Part shown: piece by piece, positions 31,026-40,943 of the stretch
Layout: each line of letters begins with the position of its first letter
Numbering within the stretch: position 1 is the first letter of the stretch
Assembly (NCBI RefSeq): GCF_029689945.1
Contig: NZ_CP121451.1
Coordinates: forward strand, 3,906,001 to 3,970,000
Length of the DNA stretch: 64,000 nucleotides
Direction of reading: 5' to 3'
Origin: Paenibacillus amylolyticus
GTDB taxonomy: Bacteria > Bacillota > Bacilli > Paenibacillales > Paenibacillaceae
Program-made: the position numbers and the translations under genes
The notes under the pieces: generated by a model
Databases searched by the model: none
What the model was told of the DNA's origin: nothing
Seen by the model: the letters and a program-made list of their open reading frames with translations, nothing else

Positions 31026-32470
31026 TTGAAATTGATTAGTCGTTACACCATGATGCTGTTGACCTTTGTCGTTCTGCTGACGACTGCCGTTCCAGTGGCG
31101 CTTGCAAGTGGATCTACAGATAATTCAAGCAGTAAAAAGCTGGTGCTCGGTACAAGTGCCGATTTTGCACCCTATGAATTCCATAAAGTAATTAATGGCA
31201 AAGATGAGATCGTTGGTTTTGATATTGAGATTGCCAAAGAGATTGCCAAAGATCTTGGCGCTGAACTTGTGATTGAGGATATGGGCTTCGACGGTCTACT
31301 GCCTGCATTGCAGAGCGGGCGTGTCGATTTGGTCGTTTCGGGCATGACGCCGACGGATGAGCGGAAGAAAAGTATCGATTTTTCCGACACCTATTATAAA
31401 TCAAAACAAGTGATTATGGTTCGCAATGTGGATAAAGACAAATATCCAACCATGGCAGAACTCGAAAATGCAAAGATTGGTGTGCAGAAAGGTTCGATTC
31501 AGGAAACAATCGGCCAGAAGATTCCGGGAGCGAAACTTACGGCGCTTGATAAAATCTCGGATATCGTGCTTCAACTGCAAACGAAACGTGTTGACGCGGC
31601 AATCGTTGAGGATACCGTAGCAGCCGGTTATTTGGATGATATCATTGGACTTGCTGCTGCTGTCCCGGACGAAGAGCAAGCAGAAGCGGCAATCGGGATT
31701 CGTAAAGGTAATTCGGAAGCTGCTTGCTGCAGTAAATGGAACGCTTGATCGATTGAAAAGTGAAGATAAGGTCAACCAGATGGTGACGGATGCCAGCCTC
31801 TTGATGGCGGATAAAGCGAACAAATCACAAAATATTTTCCAAGTATTCTGGGAGTACAAAAGTTTCTATGCAACAGGTGTGGGCTACACACTTCTGTTGT
31901 CTGCACTGGGGGTTATCTTCGGGGTAATTATCGGATTGATCATCTGTTTGTTCCGTTTGCATGACGCTGCAATCTTGCGCTGGATCGGTACAGCTTACGT
32001 TGAAGTGATCCGTGGCACACCGATGCTCGTACAACTGATGATTATTTACTACGGTTTTTCCCTGAGCTTTGGCATTAACTTCACTGCACTTCAGGCAGGT
32101 ATCATTACACTTTCAATCAATAGTGGTGCTTATCTGGCAGAGATTTTCCGTGCAGGTATTCAAGGTGTGGATCGTGGTCAATTGGAGGCAGCACGTTCAT
32201 TGGGTATGGGAAGAGGCGCAGCAATGCGTTATATCATCTTGCCACAAGCCTTCAAGGCTGTATTACCAGCGATCGGTAATGAATTCATAACCATCATTAA
32301 AGAATCCTCCATTATCTCCGTTATCGGTATGGTGGACATTATGTATCAGGCAAGTGTGGTCAAAAACATTACGTACCAAGGCTTGAGTCCATTTTTGATT
32401 GCAGCAGCCATCTACTTTGTAATGACGTTCATTTTGTCCAAGCTGCTGGGACGACTGGAAAGGAAGTTGA

Positions 32471-32490
<20 letters not shown>
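31026..32490 (+). CDS. Fused amino-acid-binding protein and ABC permease, frameshifted
   Basis: This is one polypeptide with an N-terminal signal peptide, a polar amino-acid-binding domain (LVLGTSADFAPYEFH, SGMTPTDERKKSIDFS) and a C-terminal HisM/GlnP-type permease (YTLLLSALGVIFGVIIG, the EAA loop around EAARSLGMGRGAAMRYIILPQAF). The frame breaks near 31717-31718, where removing one A gives KGNSELLAAVNGTL and a 487-residue fusion. Such fusions are known for glutamine/glutamate/histidine importers of Firmicutes. The start is TTG 31026 after GGGGAG. The gene overlaps the ATPase gene by 20 nt. The substrate is probably glutamine, glutamate, cystine or a basic amino acid; the sequence does not decide. 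Confidence 0.88.
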
Positions 32491-33197
<707 letters not shown>

Positions 33198-33210
33198 ATG
33201 AATTGATTGA

Positions 33211-33248
33211 ATAGCGTTACTGACTTCGAGTCGGTAACGCTATTTTTT
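33211..33248 (+). terminator. Terminator of amino-acid importer operon
   Basis: ATAGCGTTAC at 33211-33220 with further pairing pairs with GTAACGCTAT ending at 33243, followed by a T run. Confidence 0.85.
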
Positions 33249-33423
33249 TGTTGAAAATAATTACATATGGGATTCAAAAAGTAACTATTCTGTTACCAAA
33301 TATATAGCGGATAATCCGCCCAAACACTTTTAGAGTATTCAGTATTCTTACACGTACTTATACATGTTGAATCCATTTGGTAAGAATTACTACAGGTTCA
33401 GGTTACAAAATTGTGATATATTG

Positions 33424-33598
33424 AACTCTGCCGAAACTTCCGGACAGGGAGTGCGGGGGATGTAACGATGCAGATTGTGCAGGGGAAGATCTACAGCACA
33501 CTGCTTGGGGTGAATTAGGGGTACATATCGTTTCACATGTAATGATGAACCTATAGGGTGGGCTCCTCATCCGAATCCGACAACTAACTTCGCAGGCA
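33424..33598 (+). ncRNA. c-di-AMP riboswitch (ydaO/yuaA class)
   Basis: The leader carries the conserved blocks of the ydaO-yuaA aptamer: GCCGAAAC near 33430, GCGGGGGATGTAAC near 33453, TTGGGGTGAATTAGGGG near 33505, TATAGGGTGGGC near 33553 and, at the 3' end, CCGAATCCGACA, CTAACTTCGCAGGC. TGCC near the 5' end can pair with GGCA at the 3' end as P1. This class binds cyclic di-AMP and typically switches off cell-wall hydrolase and osmolyte/K+ genes. The aptamer ends only about 19 nt before the ATG of the 3D-domain gene, next to its AGGGAGG, so control may be at translation initiation. Class recognition is by motif memory, not by a covariance model. Confidence 0.85.
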
Positions 33599-33616
33599 CA
33601 ATGAGGGAGGAAGACC

Positions 33617-34283
33617 ATGATTAACAAGAAACGTATAGCCAAAACAGCAGTAGCATTAATGACAACAGCAATGCTCATTCAAGCCGTTCCGGCTCACGCC
33701 GATTCAGTTCATGTGGCCAAGAGGGGGATACCTTCTACACCTTATCGAAACAATACGGAGTATCAATGAACACGTTAGTTAAAGCAAACAACGACATCTC
33801 GCCTTACAACATCTATGGTGGTTTGAAAATTACGATTCCTGGTAAGGCAAATAATGTAGCTACCGCGGCGGAGAGCAAGACTCAAGCCAAAACGGTTACC
33901 ACAGCTAGCCTGGATGTGAACACAGACAACAAAGTGGTTCAAGCCTGGGGAAAACATTCGATTACAGCAAAGCTGTGAACGTGAAAGCAACAGCATACTC
34001 TGCAGATCCGTCTGAAAATGGGGGATGGGGTGCAGTCGATTATTTCGGAAATGACCTTGAATTGGGTACGATTGCGGTAGATCCTAGTGTGATTCCGCTT
34101 GGAACCAAAGTACTGGTAACGGGTCATAGTCACCCAGGATTGCCAAAACAGGCTTTTGTGGCTACAGCACGCGATGTAGGCAGTGCAATCAAAGGAAACC
34201 GGATTGATATCTTCATCCCGGGTAGCAAACAGTCTGTAAGCACATTTGGTATTCAGGATATTGAGCTGTACATTCTGAAGTAG
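33617..34283 (+). CDS. LysM and 3D-domain cell-wall protein, two frameshifts
   Basis: This is a secreted protein with a signal peptide (MINKKRIAKTAVALMTTAML, cleavage after AHA near residue 28). A LysM peptidoglycan-binding module follows (VAKEGDTFYTLSKQYGVS, LVKANNDISPYNIYGGLKITIP). The C-terminal 3D domain, named for three aspartates, is in the same family as YocH/MltA-like proteins (ATAYSADPSENGG, GTIAVDPSVIPLGTKV, ARDVGSAIKGNRIDIF). The frame breaks near 33719-33720 and at the A run 33951-33954; one A at each restores 222 residues. ATG 33617 has AGGGAGG 6 nt upstream. A c-di-AMP riboswitch occupies its leader, consistent with autolysin control. Confidence 0.87.
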
Positions 34284-34313
34284 AGCGTTAATTTTATCTA
34301 AAATGAATCCAAA

Positions 34314-34360
34314 CAGGGTGTCTGCCAGTCGCTAATTTGCGATTGAACAGCACCCTTTTA
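34314..34360 (+). terminator. Terminator after 3D-domain gene
   Basis: CAGGGTG plus AGTCGC on the left pairs with GCGATT and CAGCACCC on the right, ending in CCCTTTTATT. Confidence 0.7.
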
Positions 34361-34391
34361 TTATGCTCATTTATTACTTGTCATGATCGTT

Positions 34392-35181
34392 CTAATCTTT
34401 GGCCTTTGGCAACCCCAGCATTTCGTCCAAGGTGACCAGTTCATATCCCCGATTACGCAGTTCCTCAATAATTTCTGGCAATGCCTCAACTGTGCCGTTC
34501 AGATTAGATCCTACACCGCCTCCTGCATGTTGCAGCACGATGGAGCCAGGTTTGACGGCAGATAGGATGTTATTCTTCACCTGTTCCTTAGAAAGGCCTT
34601 TCCAGTCCAGTGAGTCAACGTTCCAGTTCACAATGCTATAGTGTTGTCTGGCAGCCCAACGCAGCTGTTCCTCATTAATGTCTCCATAAGGGGGCCGAAT
34701 CATCTTGGGCGTATATCCCGCCAGACGTCGAATAATATCCCAGTATGTAAAATCTGTTTGCGAAAGGCATTCATTGACAGCTTACTGAATTCCGGATGGT
34801 TGTAACTGTGATTACCAACCATATGTCCTTCCTTAACGATGCGTTTCACCAGATCGGGATGTTTCTCGGCACGACTACCTACGATGAAGAATGTAGCTCT
34901 GACATTGTATTTCTTCAATACATCGAGTACCTGGGGAGTAAACCGTGGATCAGGTACATCATCAAAAGTCAGTGCAACCTTTTTCGTTGAAGGACCATTG
35001 GTTTTGAATGTATCGGCATATTTCTGACGTAACTGTCCCAATGTCAGTTGTTCTTCTTCCCGGAATCTGAACCGGATACCGATTCACTTGGCAGGCTCGA
35101 AGAGTCCCGCGATGAAACCGGAGCATGATATCCACCCATAAAAATAACGATAACCATCAGCATGATGAGGCGTATGCGCAT
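34392..35181 (-). CDS. Polysaccharide deacetylase (NodB/CE4), two frameshifts
   Basis: This is an exported CE4 deacetylase acting on N-acetylglucosamine polymers or peptidoglycan. The N-terminal hydrophobic signal (MRIRLIMLMVIVIFMGGYHA) starts at ATG 35181 after AAGGAGG. Motifs are TFDDVPDPRFT (motif 1, D-D), HSYNHPEFS (motif 2, H and H), RPPYGD (motif 3), NWNVDSLDW (motif 4) and IVLQHAGG (motif 5). The frame breaks at CCC 35059-35061 and CCC 34739-34741 on the + strand; one base at each restores 263 residues. It is convergent with the 3D-domain gene. The exact glycan target is unknown. Confidence 0.9.
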
Positions 35182-35335
35182 AATAACAGCCTCCTTTTCC
35201 AAAATGACGTTCTCCTTGGTATGCCCGGGGTTTCCATTAAATATGCGCAGTGTGAGAAGTTTCATTGTCGATTCCATCCATGACGGCCATAATTCCTCCA
35301 TATATAACATATAGAAAAGGATAGGTGGATACGAT

Positions 35336-35677
35336 ATGAGTACATACGATTTGAAATCCATACGTTTACAGGTGATTGAAGCAGGCGAAGATAAGGTTTT
35401 TCTCGTTACCGGAGGAAAGGCGCATATTGGTGCTGTAGCTACATTCTATGTCGATCATGAGCGCATCAGCGGGACGACGGTACATATTCCGGGTCATAAG
35501 GAACAAGAGTTATGTGAGCGTCTAGCTCGAAAGGCGGCTCTACAGTTGAAAGTAACAGTCACGGTGATCATGGGAATCCATTTTGATGCCATCACGCGGA
35601 TGCAGATCGATGAAATCGTGCAGACTGCAGAGAGATTGATGGAGGATCATCTGAGCAAGGGTACACGATCTTCCTAA
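35336..35677 (+). CDS. LpdD-like small protein (prenylated-flavin chaperone-like)
   Basis: This is a 113-residue cytosolic protein. The pattern VFLVTGGKAHIGAVATFYV, then IPGHKEQELCERLARKAA, then VTVIMGIHFDAITRMQIDEIV closely parallels the layout of LpdD, the small subunit associated with gallate/UbiD-type decarboxylases, and the PAC4-like fold it belongs to. No UbiD-like decarboxylase or UbiX-like prenyltransferase gene is near. The start ATG 35336 has TAGGTGG upstream. The family link is by my own pattern comparison; the function in this context is unknown. Confidence 0.65.
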   Translation: MSTYDLKSIRLQVIEAGEDKVFLVTGGKAHIGAVATFYVDHERISGTTVHIPGHKEQELCERLARKAALQLKVTVTVIMGIHFDAITRMQIDEIVQTAERLMEDHLSKGTRSS

Positions 35678-35810
35678 GAAGATAAATGAACTTCCTAATA
35701 TGAAGAGCAATCGCAAGTTTTGATTTTATTTGCTAAAATTGAAACGAGTTGCAGATTGTTACGTATGTATGTTTATATACGATGCAATATTGACTAGGAG
35801 GAATAACATA

Positions 35811-36482
35811 ATGTCCATTTTCAAACGTTTGCGTGATTTAACTATGTCTAACATCAACGCCATTATTGACAAGGCGGAAGATCCGATCAAGATGACGGAC
35901 CAATATATCCGTGACATGCAAGAGGATCTGGAAGATGCGGAGAAAGCAGTAGCTCAACAGATCGCAATTGAGAAGAAATTCAAGCAGCTATTCGAAGAGC
36001 AGGAAGCGCTTGTGAAGAAACGTGAGGAGCAGGCGCATACGGCGGCACGTGCTCAAAATCTCGATTTGGCTCGACGTGCGCTGGAAGAGAAAAGGCTGCT
36101 GAAGAGAAGATGGCTGAGTACAAAACCAGCTACGATCAAAACAAGGCTTCCGCAGATAACCTGCGTGGCAAGCTCGGACGAGATGCGTAAGCAGCTGACT
36201 CAAATGAAGAATAAACGTGAAACATTGGTAGCCCGTTACAATGCAGCAAAAGCCCAAACGGAAATCAACAAAGCGTTGAATGGATTTGGCTCCGATACGG
36301 CAAGTGCTGGAATGAAGCGTATGGAAGAGAAAATGATGCAGATGGAAGCACAGGCGGAAGCAAGCAACGAAATGTCTTCCAAAGGCAAGTCTTTGGATGA
36401 AGAGTTCGAGAAGTTGGGCAAAGATCAGGCTGTGGAAGATGAACTCGCAGCATTGATGAAACAATACGATAATAAGAACTAA
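35811..36482 (+). CDS. PspA/IM30 family phage-shock protein
   Basis: This is a coiled-coil membrane-stress protein of the PspA/Vipp1/LiaH (ESCRT-III-like) family, which assembles on the inner face of stressed membranes. It starts MSIFKRLRDLTMSNINAIIDKAEDP, typical of the amphipathic N helix, and then a long coiled coil. Between about 36091 and 36177 the translated sequence is wrong (RLLKRRWLSTKPAT): adding one A at 36090-36093 and removing one G at 36176-36177 gives KAAEEKMAEYKTSYDQNKAS. The two errors compensate, so the frame remains open and the defect is easily missed. It has 223 residues. ATG 35811 follows AGGAGG. It is first of a DUF350/DUF4178/DUF4247 group. Confidence 0.9.
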   Translation: MSIFKRLRDLTMSNINAIIDKAEDPIKMTDQYIRDMQEDLEDAEKAVAQQIAIEKKFKQLFEEQEALVKKREEQAHTAARAQNLDLARRALEEKRLLKRRWLSTKPATIKTRLPQITCVASSDEMRKQLTQMKNKRETLVARYNAAKAQTEINKALNGFGSDTASAGMKRMEEKMMQMEAQAEASNEMSSKGKSLDEEFEKLGKDQAVEDELAALMKQYDNKN

Positions 36483-36577
36483 CACCTTGGTTGTCAGCAG
36501 GGTTAACCAGCGGAGGAGAAGATCGTTTCTCCTTCGCTTTTAAATGCGGTTCATGTTGATATGTGGGGGCTGTGTAA

Positions 36578-36979
36578 ATGGATTTGAATATTTTGGCGAT
36601 GCTGGTCTGGACCGTATCTGGTTCGATTTTGCTGTTTGTTCTGATGTATGTGGACTCACTGTTTACGAAATATAGGGATTTTGCTGAAGTAAAGGCTGGC
36701 AATATGGCCGTTACTACACGTATGGTTATGAAATTATTTGCACAAGGGTATGTACTTGCTACGTCTATTTCTACGGCTGGTCATCTTGGTGAAGCATTAT
36801 TGGTCTCCGTTGTATCCTTTATCATTTTGTTGATTCTGGAGAGTGTTGTACACTTTATGATTCGCAGATGGGCCAATCTGGATCTGGATACCGGAATTCA
36901 GCAAGGGAAAACAGGATACGGGTTGTTCTCTGGCGCTTTACATATCGTGGGCGCATTGATTATTGCAGCTTGTTTATAA
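36578..36979 (+). CDS. DUF350 membrane protein
   Basis: This is a 133-residue integral membrane protein with four hydrophobic segments: ILAMLVWTVSGSILLFVLMYV, FAQGYVLATSIST, LLVSVVSFIILLILESVV and ALHIVGALIIAACL. The layout matches DUF350 (YjfL-like). In several bacteria DUF350 genes sit beside pspA-like and polyamine-aminopropyltransferase-like genes. GGGGG precedes the ATG at 36578. It probably acts with the PspA protein in the membrane; its biochemical role is not known. Confidence 0.8.
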   Translation: MDLNILAMLVWTVSGSILLFVLMYVDSLFTKYRDFAEVKAGNMAVTTRMVMKLFAQGYVLATSISTAGHLGEALLVSVVSFIILLILESVVHFMIRRWANLDLDTGIQQGKTGYGLFSGALHIVGALIIAACL

Positions 36980-37002
36980 GATAAGGAACAGGAGTAATTC
37001 TC

Positions 37003-37509
37003 ATGAGTGTATGGAAACGAATTAAAGGAATACTAACGAAACCTGAACCACCGCAGGCAGAGAAAACCATGCTTCAGCTTGCACCTGGTGATATCTGTGA
37101 GGTTTCTCTGGTCACTTATGAAGTTGTTGGTCGGGTGCAAAATCGCGCTCGTAATGCAGTTGTGCTCACGTTGCAGGATGGTACCGCATTTCGATATTTG
37201 CATATTGAAGAACGGGAACTCACACGTTATGCCCTATATACGCCAATTGATGGCAGGCTTGATGCACCTGATGAGGTGCCCACATTGCTGGACCTGGATG
37301 GACGCGCATATCATCTGGAGGAAGAGTATGGCGGCATGGTATCAACGGCAGGCAGAACGCCGTATGGTCAGGCTGGAGAACAGTTGGTATGGCAGTATCA
37401 GTCGGATGATAATATGCTTCTTCGCGTGGAGTGGCAAGACAGAAGATTTACACTGTATGAGGGTGAGTCCATTCTTTCTGCGGATATCAAAGTGATTCGT
37501 TCGAGCTAG
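37003..37509 (+). CDS. DUF4178 protein
   Basis: This is a 168-residue soluble beta-rich protein. The pattern LAPGDICEVSLVTYEVVGRVQ, then FRYLHIEERE, then WQYQSDDNMLLRVEWQ and YEGESILSADI fits DUF4178, a family found in PspA- and aminopropyltransferase-linked operons. It starts 23 nt after the DUF350 gene, with AGGAG upstream. No catalytic residues are recognisable. Co-operation with the neighbouring stress proteins is inferred from conserved gene order. Confidence 0.75.
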   Translation: MSVWKRIKGILTKPEPPQAEKTMLQLAPGDICEVSLVTYEVVGRVQNRARNAVVLTLQDGTAFRYLHIEERELTRYALYTPIDGRLDAPDEVPTLLDLDGRAYHLEEEYGGMVSTAGRTPYGQAGEQLVWQYQSDDNMLLRVEWQDRRFTLYEGESILSADIKVIRSS

Positions 37510-37521
37510 GAGAGGTTCCCA

Positions 37522-38265
37522 ATGAAAAAACGCTTGGCACATGCATTAAAATTAATGCTGGTCTTCAGCCTTGTGATGTCTCTGTTGTCCGCGTGCGGAG
37601 CACCTTCTGTTCAGGACACATATCCGCTTGAATCGGTTAACGGCAGTGGTAACTCAACGTCTTATGTGTACCGTGCTTCGGATCGCACCGTTCCGGAAGT
37701 GGCTCGGGAATTGTCTGACCAAAGGCAACCGGATCAGATCTCGGCAGAGAACACAGAGCGTATGTTCCTCGTGTATCAGGATGAGTACTATCACTTGCAA
37801 CAAGATCCGAACAAGCCGGAGGATACCCTTGTTGAGGTGGACTCCAAGGAATATGTCCGGCAGAACTACGATTCATCTTTTTTACAAGGTTACCTCACCG
37901 CTACATTAATTGGTAATCTGTTCGATTCTTTTGGCGGGCGAGGTTATGGCAACTATCGAGGATATACCAATAAAGATACGTATAAACCGAATGGATCTTA
38001 TCGAGCACCAACAAGTAATGACAAGAAGCTTGCTCCACCGATTACTGTTGATCGGAAAGGCACGATTACAAGGCGCGGAAGCGATAAAGATTCAAGCGTG
38101 GGATCGGGCGGAGGATTATTCAACCGTAACAAAGATCAGAGCAAGGGGACCATTGATCGTAACAAAAGCAGTGGTGGTCTGGGCGGGTTGTTTGATTCAC
38201 CCAAGAAATCCTACAAAAAACCGAAAACCAGAGTGGGCGGCGGTCGCATTATGAGGCGTAGATAA
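37522..38265 (+). CDS. DUF4247 lipoprotein
   Basis: This is a 247-residue lipoprotein. The signal ends in the lipobox LLSAC near residue 25. The central part (YVYRASDRTVPEVARELSDQRQPDQIS, MFLVYQDEYYHLQQDP) fits DUF4247. The C-terminal half is low complexity, rich in Gly, Ser, Lys and Arg, ending RVGGGRIMRRR, and looks like a disordered wall- or membrane-contacting tail. It starts 12 nt after the DUF4178 gene, with GGAGAGG as site. Translated on the cytosolic side, it is exported and anchored outside, complementing the inner PspA-like protein. Confidence 0.75.
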   Translation: MKKRLAHALKLMLVFSLVMSLLSACGAPSVQDTYPLESVNGSGNSTSYVYRASDRTVPEVARELSDQRQPDQISAENTERMFLVYQDEYYHLQQDPNKPEDTLVEVDSKEYVRQNYDSSFLQGYLTATLIGNLFDSFGGRGYGNYRGYTNKDTYKPNGSYRAPTSNDKKLAPPITVDRKGTITRRGSDKDSSVGSGGGLFNRNKDQSKGTIDRNKSSGGLGGLFDSPKKSYKKPKTRVGGGRIMRRR

Positions 38266-38381
38266 TGATCTACTTCTAAGCGTGTCCGCCACCATCCAAT
38301 AATCCAATGAATAAGAACAGTGAAAAGGTAAGGCGGATTCATCTCTGCCGTCATATATACCTTGAAGCTGTTCTTTTTGGT

Positions 38382-38672
38382 TTACGATTTGCGAACATGA
38401 TTGGATTTCCGTACACGGGGAATGGTTGAAGCAGGCTGTTTGCGAATCCAGCGGATAAAGGGAATCATTCGTTCGGCTTGTCTCAAGGACTGCAGGTCCG
38501 TAAGACCAAGCGTTATGATGTCCTGATTGGTGTATAGAGAATGAATCTGTTTGTGACAGGGGATGCACAGGTTGGCCGTTGGCAGAAATGTACCTCCCAT
38601 TTCTTTGGGAGTCAGATGATGAACGGTCGTGCTCACAGGTTCTCTCCCACATAATTCGCATTGTTCACTCAT
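38382..38672 (-). CDS. Small HNH nuclease-like protein
   Basis: This is a 96-residue protein with a complete HNH zinc-finger layout: CELCGRE at the N terminus, TVHHLTPKEMGG (catalytic His pair), then NLCIPCHKQIH. It resembles YisB-type stand-alone HNH proteins of Bacillales. GGGAGG lies before the ATG at 38672. The C terminus is basic (RKQPASTIPRVRKSNHVRK), suggesting nucleic acid contact. No restriction or mobile element genes lie nearby, so the target is unknown. Confidence 0.8.
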   Translation of the reverse strand: MSEQCELCGREPVSTTVHHLTPKEMGGTFLPTANLCIPCHKQIHSLYTNQDIITLGLTDLQSLRQAERMIPFIRWIRKQPASTIPRVRKSNHVRKS

Positions 38673-38866
38673 GATGATCGCCTCCCTTGGTCCATTATAT
38701 TATGGGCAGACAAGATGCCTTTCATGTTGAATCGTGGTCAAGGAATGTTACACCTGTATGAAAAATGATGTTGTTCCAGGGTTCAATACGTGATGTACTT
38801 GTTATCTTACAGTATTCGGGCTACACTTTCTTAAAAGATGAATGCATCTAGGAGGTAAGAATACTT

Positions 38867-40160
38867 TTGAAACTGAACTCACATTCACATGATATGACAA
38901 CTGCCAAATTCAATCGTACAGCTGTGCAGGTACCGGATGCCCAAGCCAAGATAGCTGCAAGAGTTGCTTTAGGCGCCATCGAGAAAGTTCACCTAGAGTC
39001 CGCTCATGGCCGTACACTTGCAGAGACGATTCAGGCACCTCATCCGTATCCATTCTTCCGGAGATCGGGTATGGATGGATTCGCAATTATAAGTACAGAT
39101 ACCATAGATGCATCGAGTGATCATCAAGTTTGGTTTCGTGTCATTGATGAAATCCCTTGCGGTTACACCTCGGACCACACCATTGTGTCAGGTACGACGG
39201 CTCGTATTATGACGGGTGCTCAGGTTCCGGAAGGTGCAGATGCGGTAGTCATGATGGAGATGACGGAGAGCAAGGTTGAGAACGGGGAACAGTGGATTGC
39301 ATTGAAACGAGACATATTGCCGGGGGCTAACATCACACCAATCGGACTGGAAGTCCATGAGGGACAGCAACTTCTCGAAGCAGGAACGATCATCAGAGCA
39401 GGAGAGCAGTCCGTGTTAGCTACTTTTGGCATAGCAGAAGTTCCCGTATTTCAACGTCCCAAGGTGGCGATATTCGCAACAGGCACGGAATTGCTTGATG
39501 TGGACGAGCCATTACAGCCGGGTCGCATTCGAAACAGTAACAGCTACATGCTGCGTTCTCTGGTCGTTGAAGCAGGTGGAGAGCCTGTGATGTACGGTTC
39601 TATTGCGGACGATGTAAATACGGCAAGGGCCAAACTGGAAGAAGCCATTCAAGATAATGATATCGTAGTAACCACAGGCGGTGTATCCGTCGGGATTATG
39701 ATATTATGGGCGAACTTGTGCTGGAAGAACATGTGGAGATGTTATTTAACAAAGTGATGATGCGACCAGGCAGTGTAACCACAGCTGCTGTGTATAAAGA
39801 TAAATTGCTTTTTGCACTATCCGGCAACCCGGGCGCATGTTTTGTGGGTTTTGGTCTGTTTGTTCGTCCAACCATTCGTTCCATGCAGGCGGATGCTCAT
39901 CCTTATTTGGAAGAATGGACTGCGATCTTGGAAGAAGAATACACGAAAGTGAACAATTTTACACGATTCGTACGCGGACGTACAGAGATTCGCAACGGCA
40001 TGGTGTACGCGATTCCGGCTGCTGCCCGTGTAGATGAATCCAGCGTGATGATCACCATTAAGGACAGTGACTGCCTGATTGTGGTTCCGCCTGAGAAAAA
40101 GGTATTCCTGCGGGTGAGCAGGTCCGTATTCTCAAACTGCCCACAGGTCATGTGAGGTAG
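38867..40160 (+). CDS. moeA: Molybdopterin molybdenumtransferase MoeA, two frameshifts
   Basis: MoeA inserts molybdate into adenylylated molybdopterin to make Moco. Recognisable blocks are HPYPFFRRSGMDGFAI near residue 58, TGAQVPEGADAVVMME, GTELLDVDEPLQPGRIRNSNS, TTGGVSVG, and ALSGNPGACFVGF. The frame breaks at GGG 39692-39694 (intended SVGDYDIMGEL) and at the A run 40096-40100; one base at each restores 431 residues ending LPTGHVR at 40160. The start is TTG 38867, 11 nt after GGAGG. mobB follows 7 nt downstream, so the two form a Moco operon; the other moa genes are not in the window. Confidence 0.92.
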
Positions 40161-40167
40161 TTGATCG

Positions 40168-40710
40168 ATGACTGCAATGAGTAATACAAAACCACATATC
40201 ATCCAGATTGTCGGATACAAAAATACGGGCAAGACAACCCTAATTGCTTCGTTGATTGGGCATTTTTCTTCCATGGGACTTAAGGTAGCAGCGATTAAGC
40301 ATGATGGACATGACCATTTTGAGATAGATCAGCAGGGAACGGATTCGTATCAATTTGGGGAGGCAGGGGCATTGGCGGTGGTTGTCATGTCAGAGAAGCG
40401 TACTGCCATAATAGAACGAAAAGCAACCAGGTTGGAGGATATGTTAAGTCATCTGTCCGGTTATGATTGGATTGTTATTGAAGGATTCAAGGATGCATCA
40501 TATCCCAAATTGGTCGTGGTTCGCGAAAAGAAAGATCTGACACTGATTAATCAGCTTGAAGGGGTTGTGGGTATTGTCTCATGGTTATCTTCAGAGAAGT
40601 GCATGGAGCTGAGTATCGTAAGCAGAGATATAACTTGGTATTCGGTTCATGAGACTACGGAGATAGCCATAGCGATGTTAGAAATGGTCGGGAGCAAGAC
40701 GGATGGATGA
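40168..40710 (+). CDS. mobB: Molybdopterin-guanine dinucleotide biosynthesis adaptor MobB
   Basis: This is a GTP-binding accessory protein that assists guanylylation of Moco. The P-loop GYKNTGKTTL is near residue 16 and IKHDGHDHFEID follows near 44, with VIEGFKDASYPKLVVVR near 105, all typical of MobB. It has 180 residues. It begins 7 nt after moeA with AGGTAG as a weak site. Presence of moeA-mobB implies at least one molybdoenzyme elsewhere in the genome. Confidence 0.93.
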   Translation: MTAMSNTKPHIIQIVGYKNTGKTTLIASLIGHFSSMGLKVAAIKHDGHDHFEIDQQGTDSYQFGEAGALAVVVMSEKRTAIIERKATRLEDMLSHLSGYDWIVIEGFKDASYPKLVVVREKKDLTLINQLEGVVGIVSWLSSEKCMELSIVSRDITWYSVHETTEIAIAMLEMVGSKTDG

Positions 40711-40877
40711 AGTCGAATCGGTGAACCATGATGATGTTAGACATGATGGTCACTGTATATGATTGAATGCACTATCAGTGTGAGTGAATTTGAAAAAATA
40801 ACGTAATAATTATTATGTAAACCAAAATCATTCTTCTATGTTTTTCCTTAAATGATCCAAAGCAAACGAAGCAAACG

Positions 40878-40932
40878 AAAAAGCAGCAAACCTTTCTCGG
40901 ATCGAATTCCTTGGTAAGGTTTGCTGCTTTTT
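40878..40932. terminator. Bidirectional terminator mobB / xerS-like
   Basis: AAAAAGCAGCAAACCTT at 40878-40894 pairs perfectly with AAGGTTTGCTGCTTTTT at 40916-40932; T runs flank it on both strands, between convergent genes. Confidence 0.9.
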
Positions 40933-40943
40933 CGTAAAGAAGG

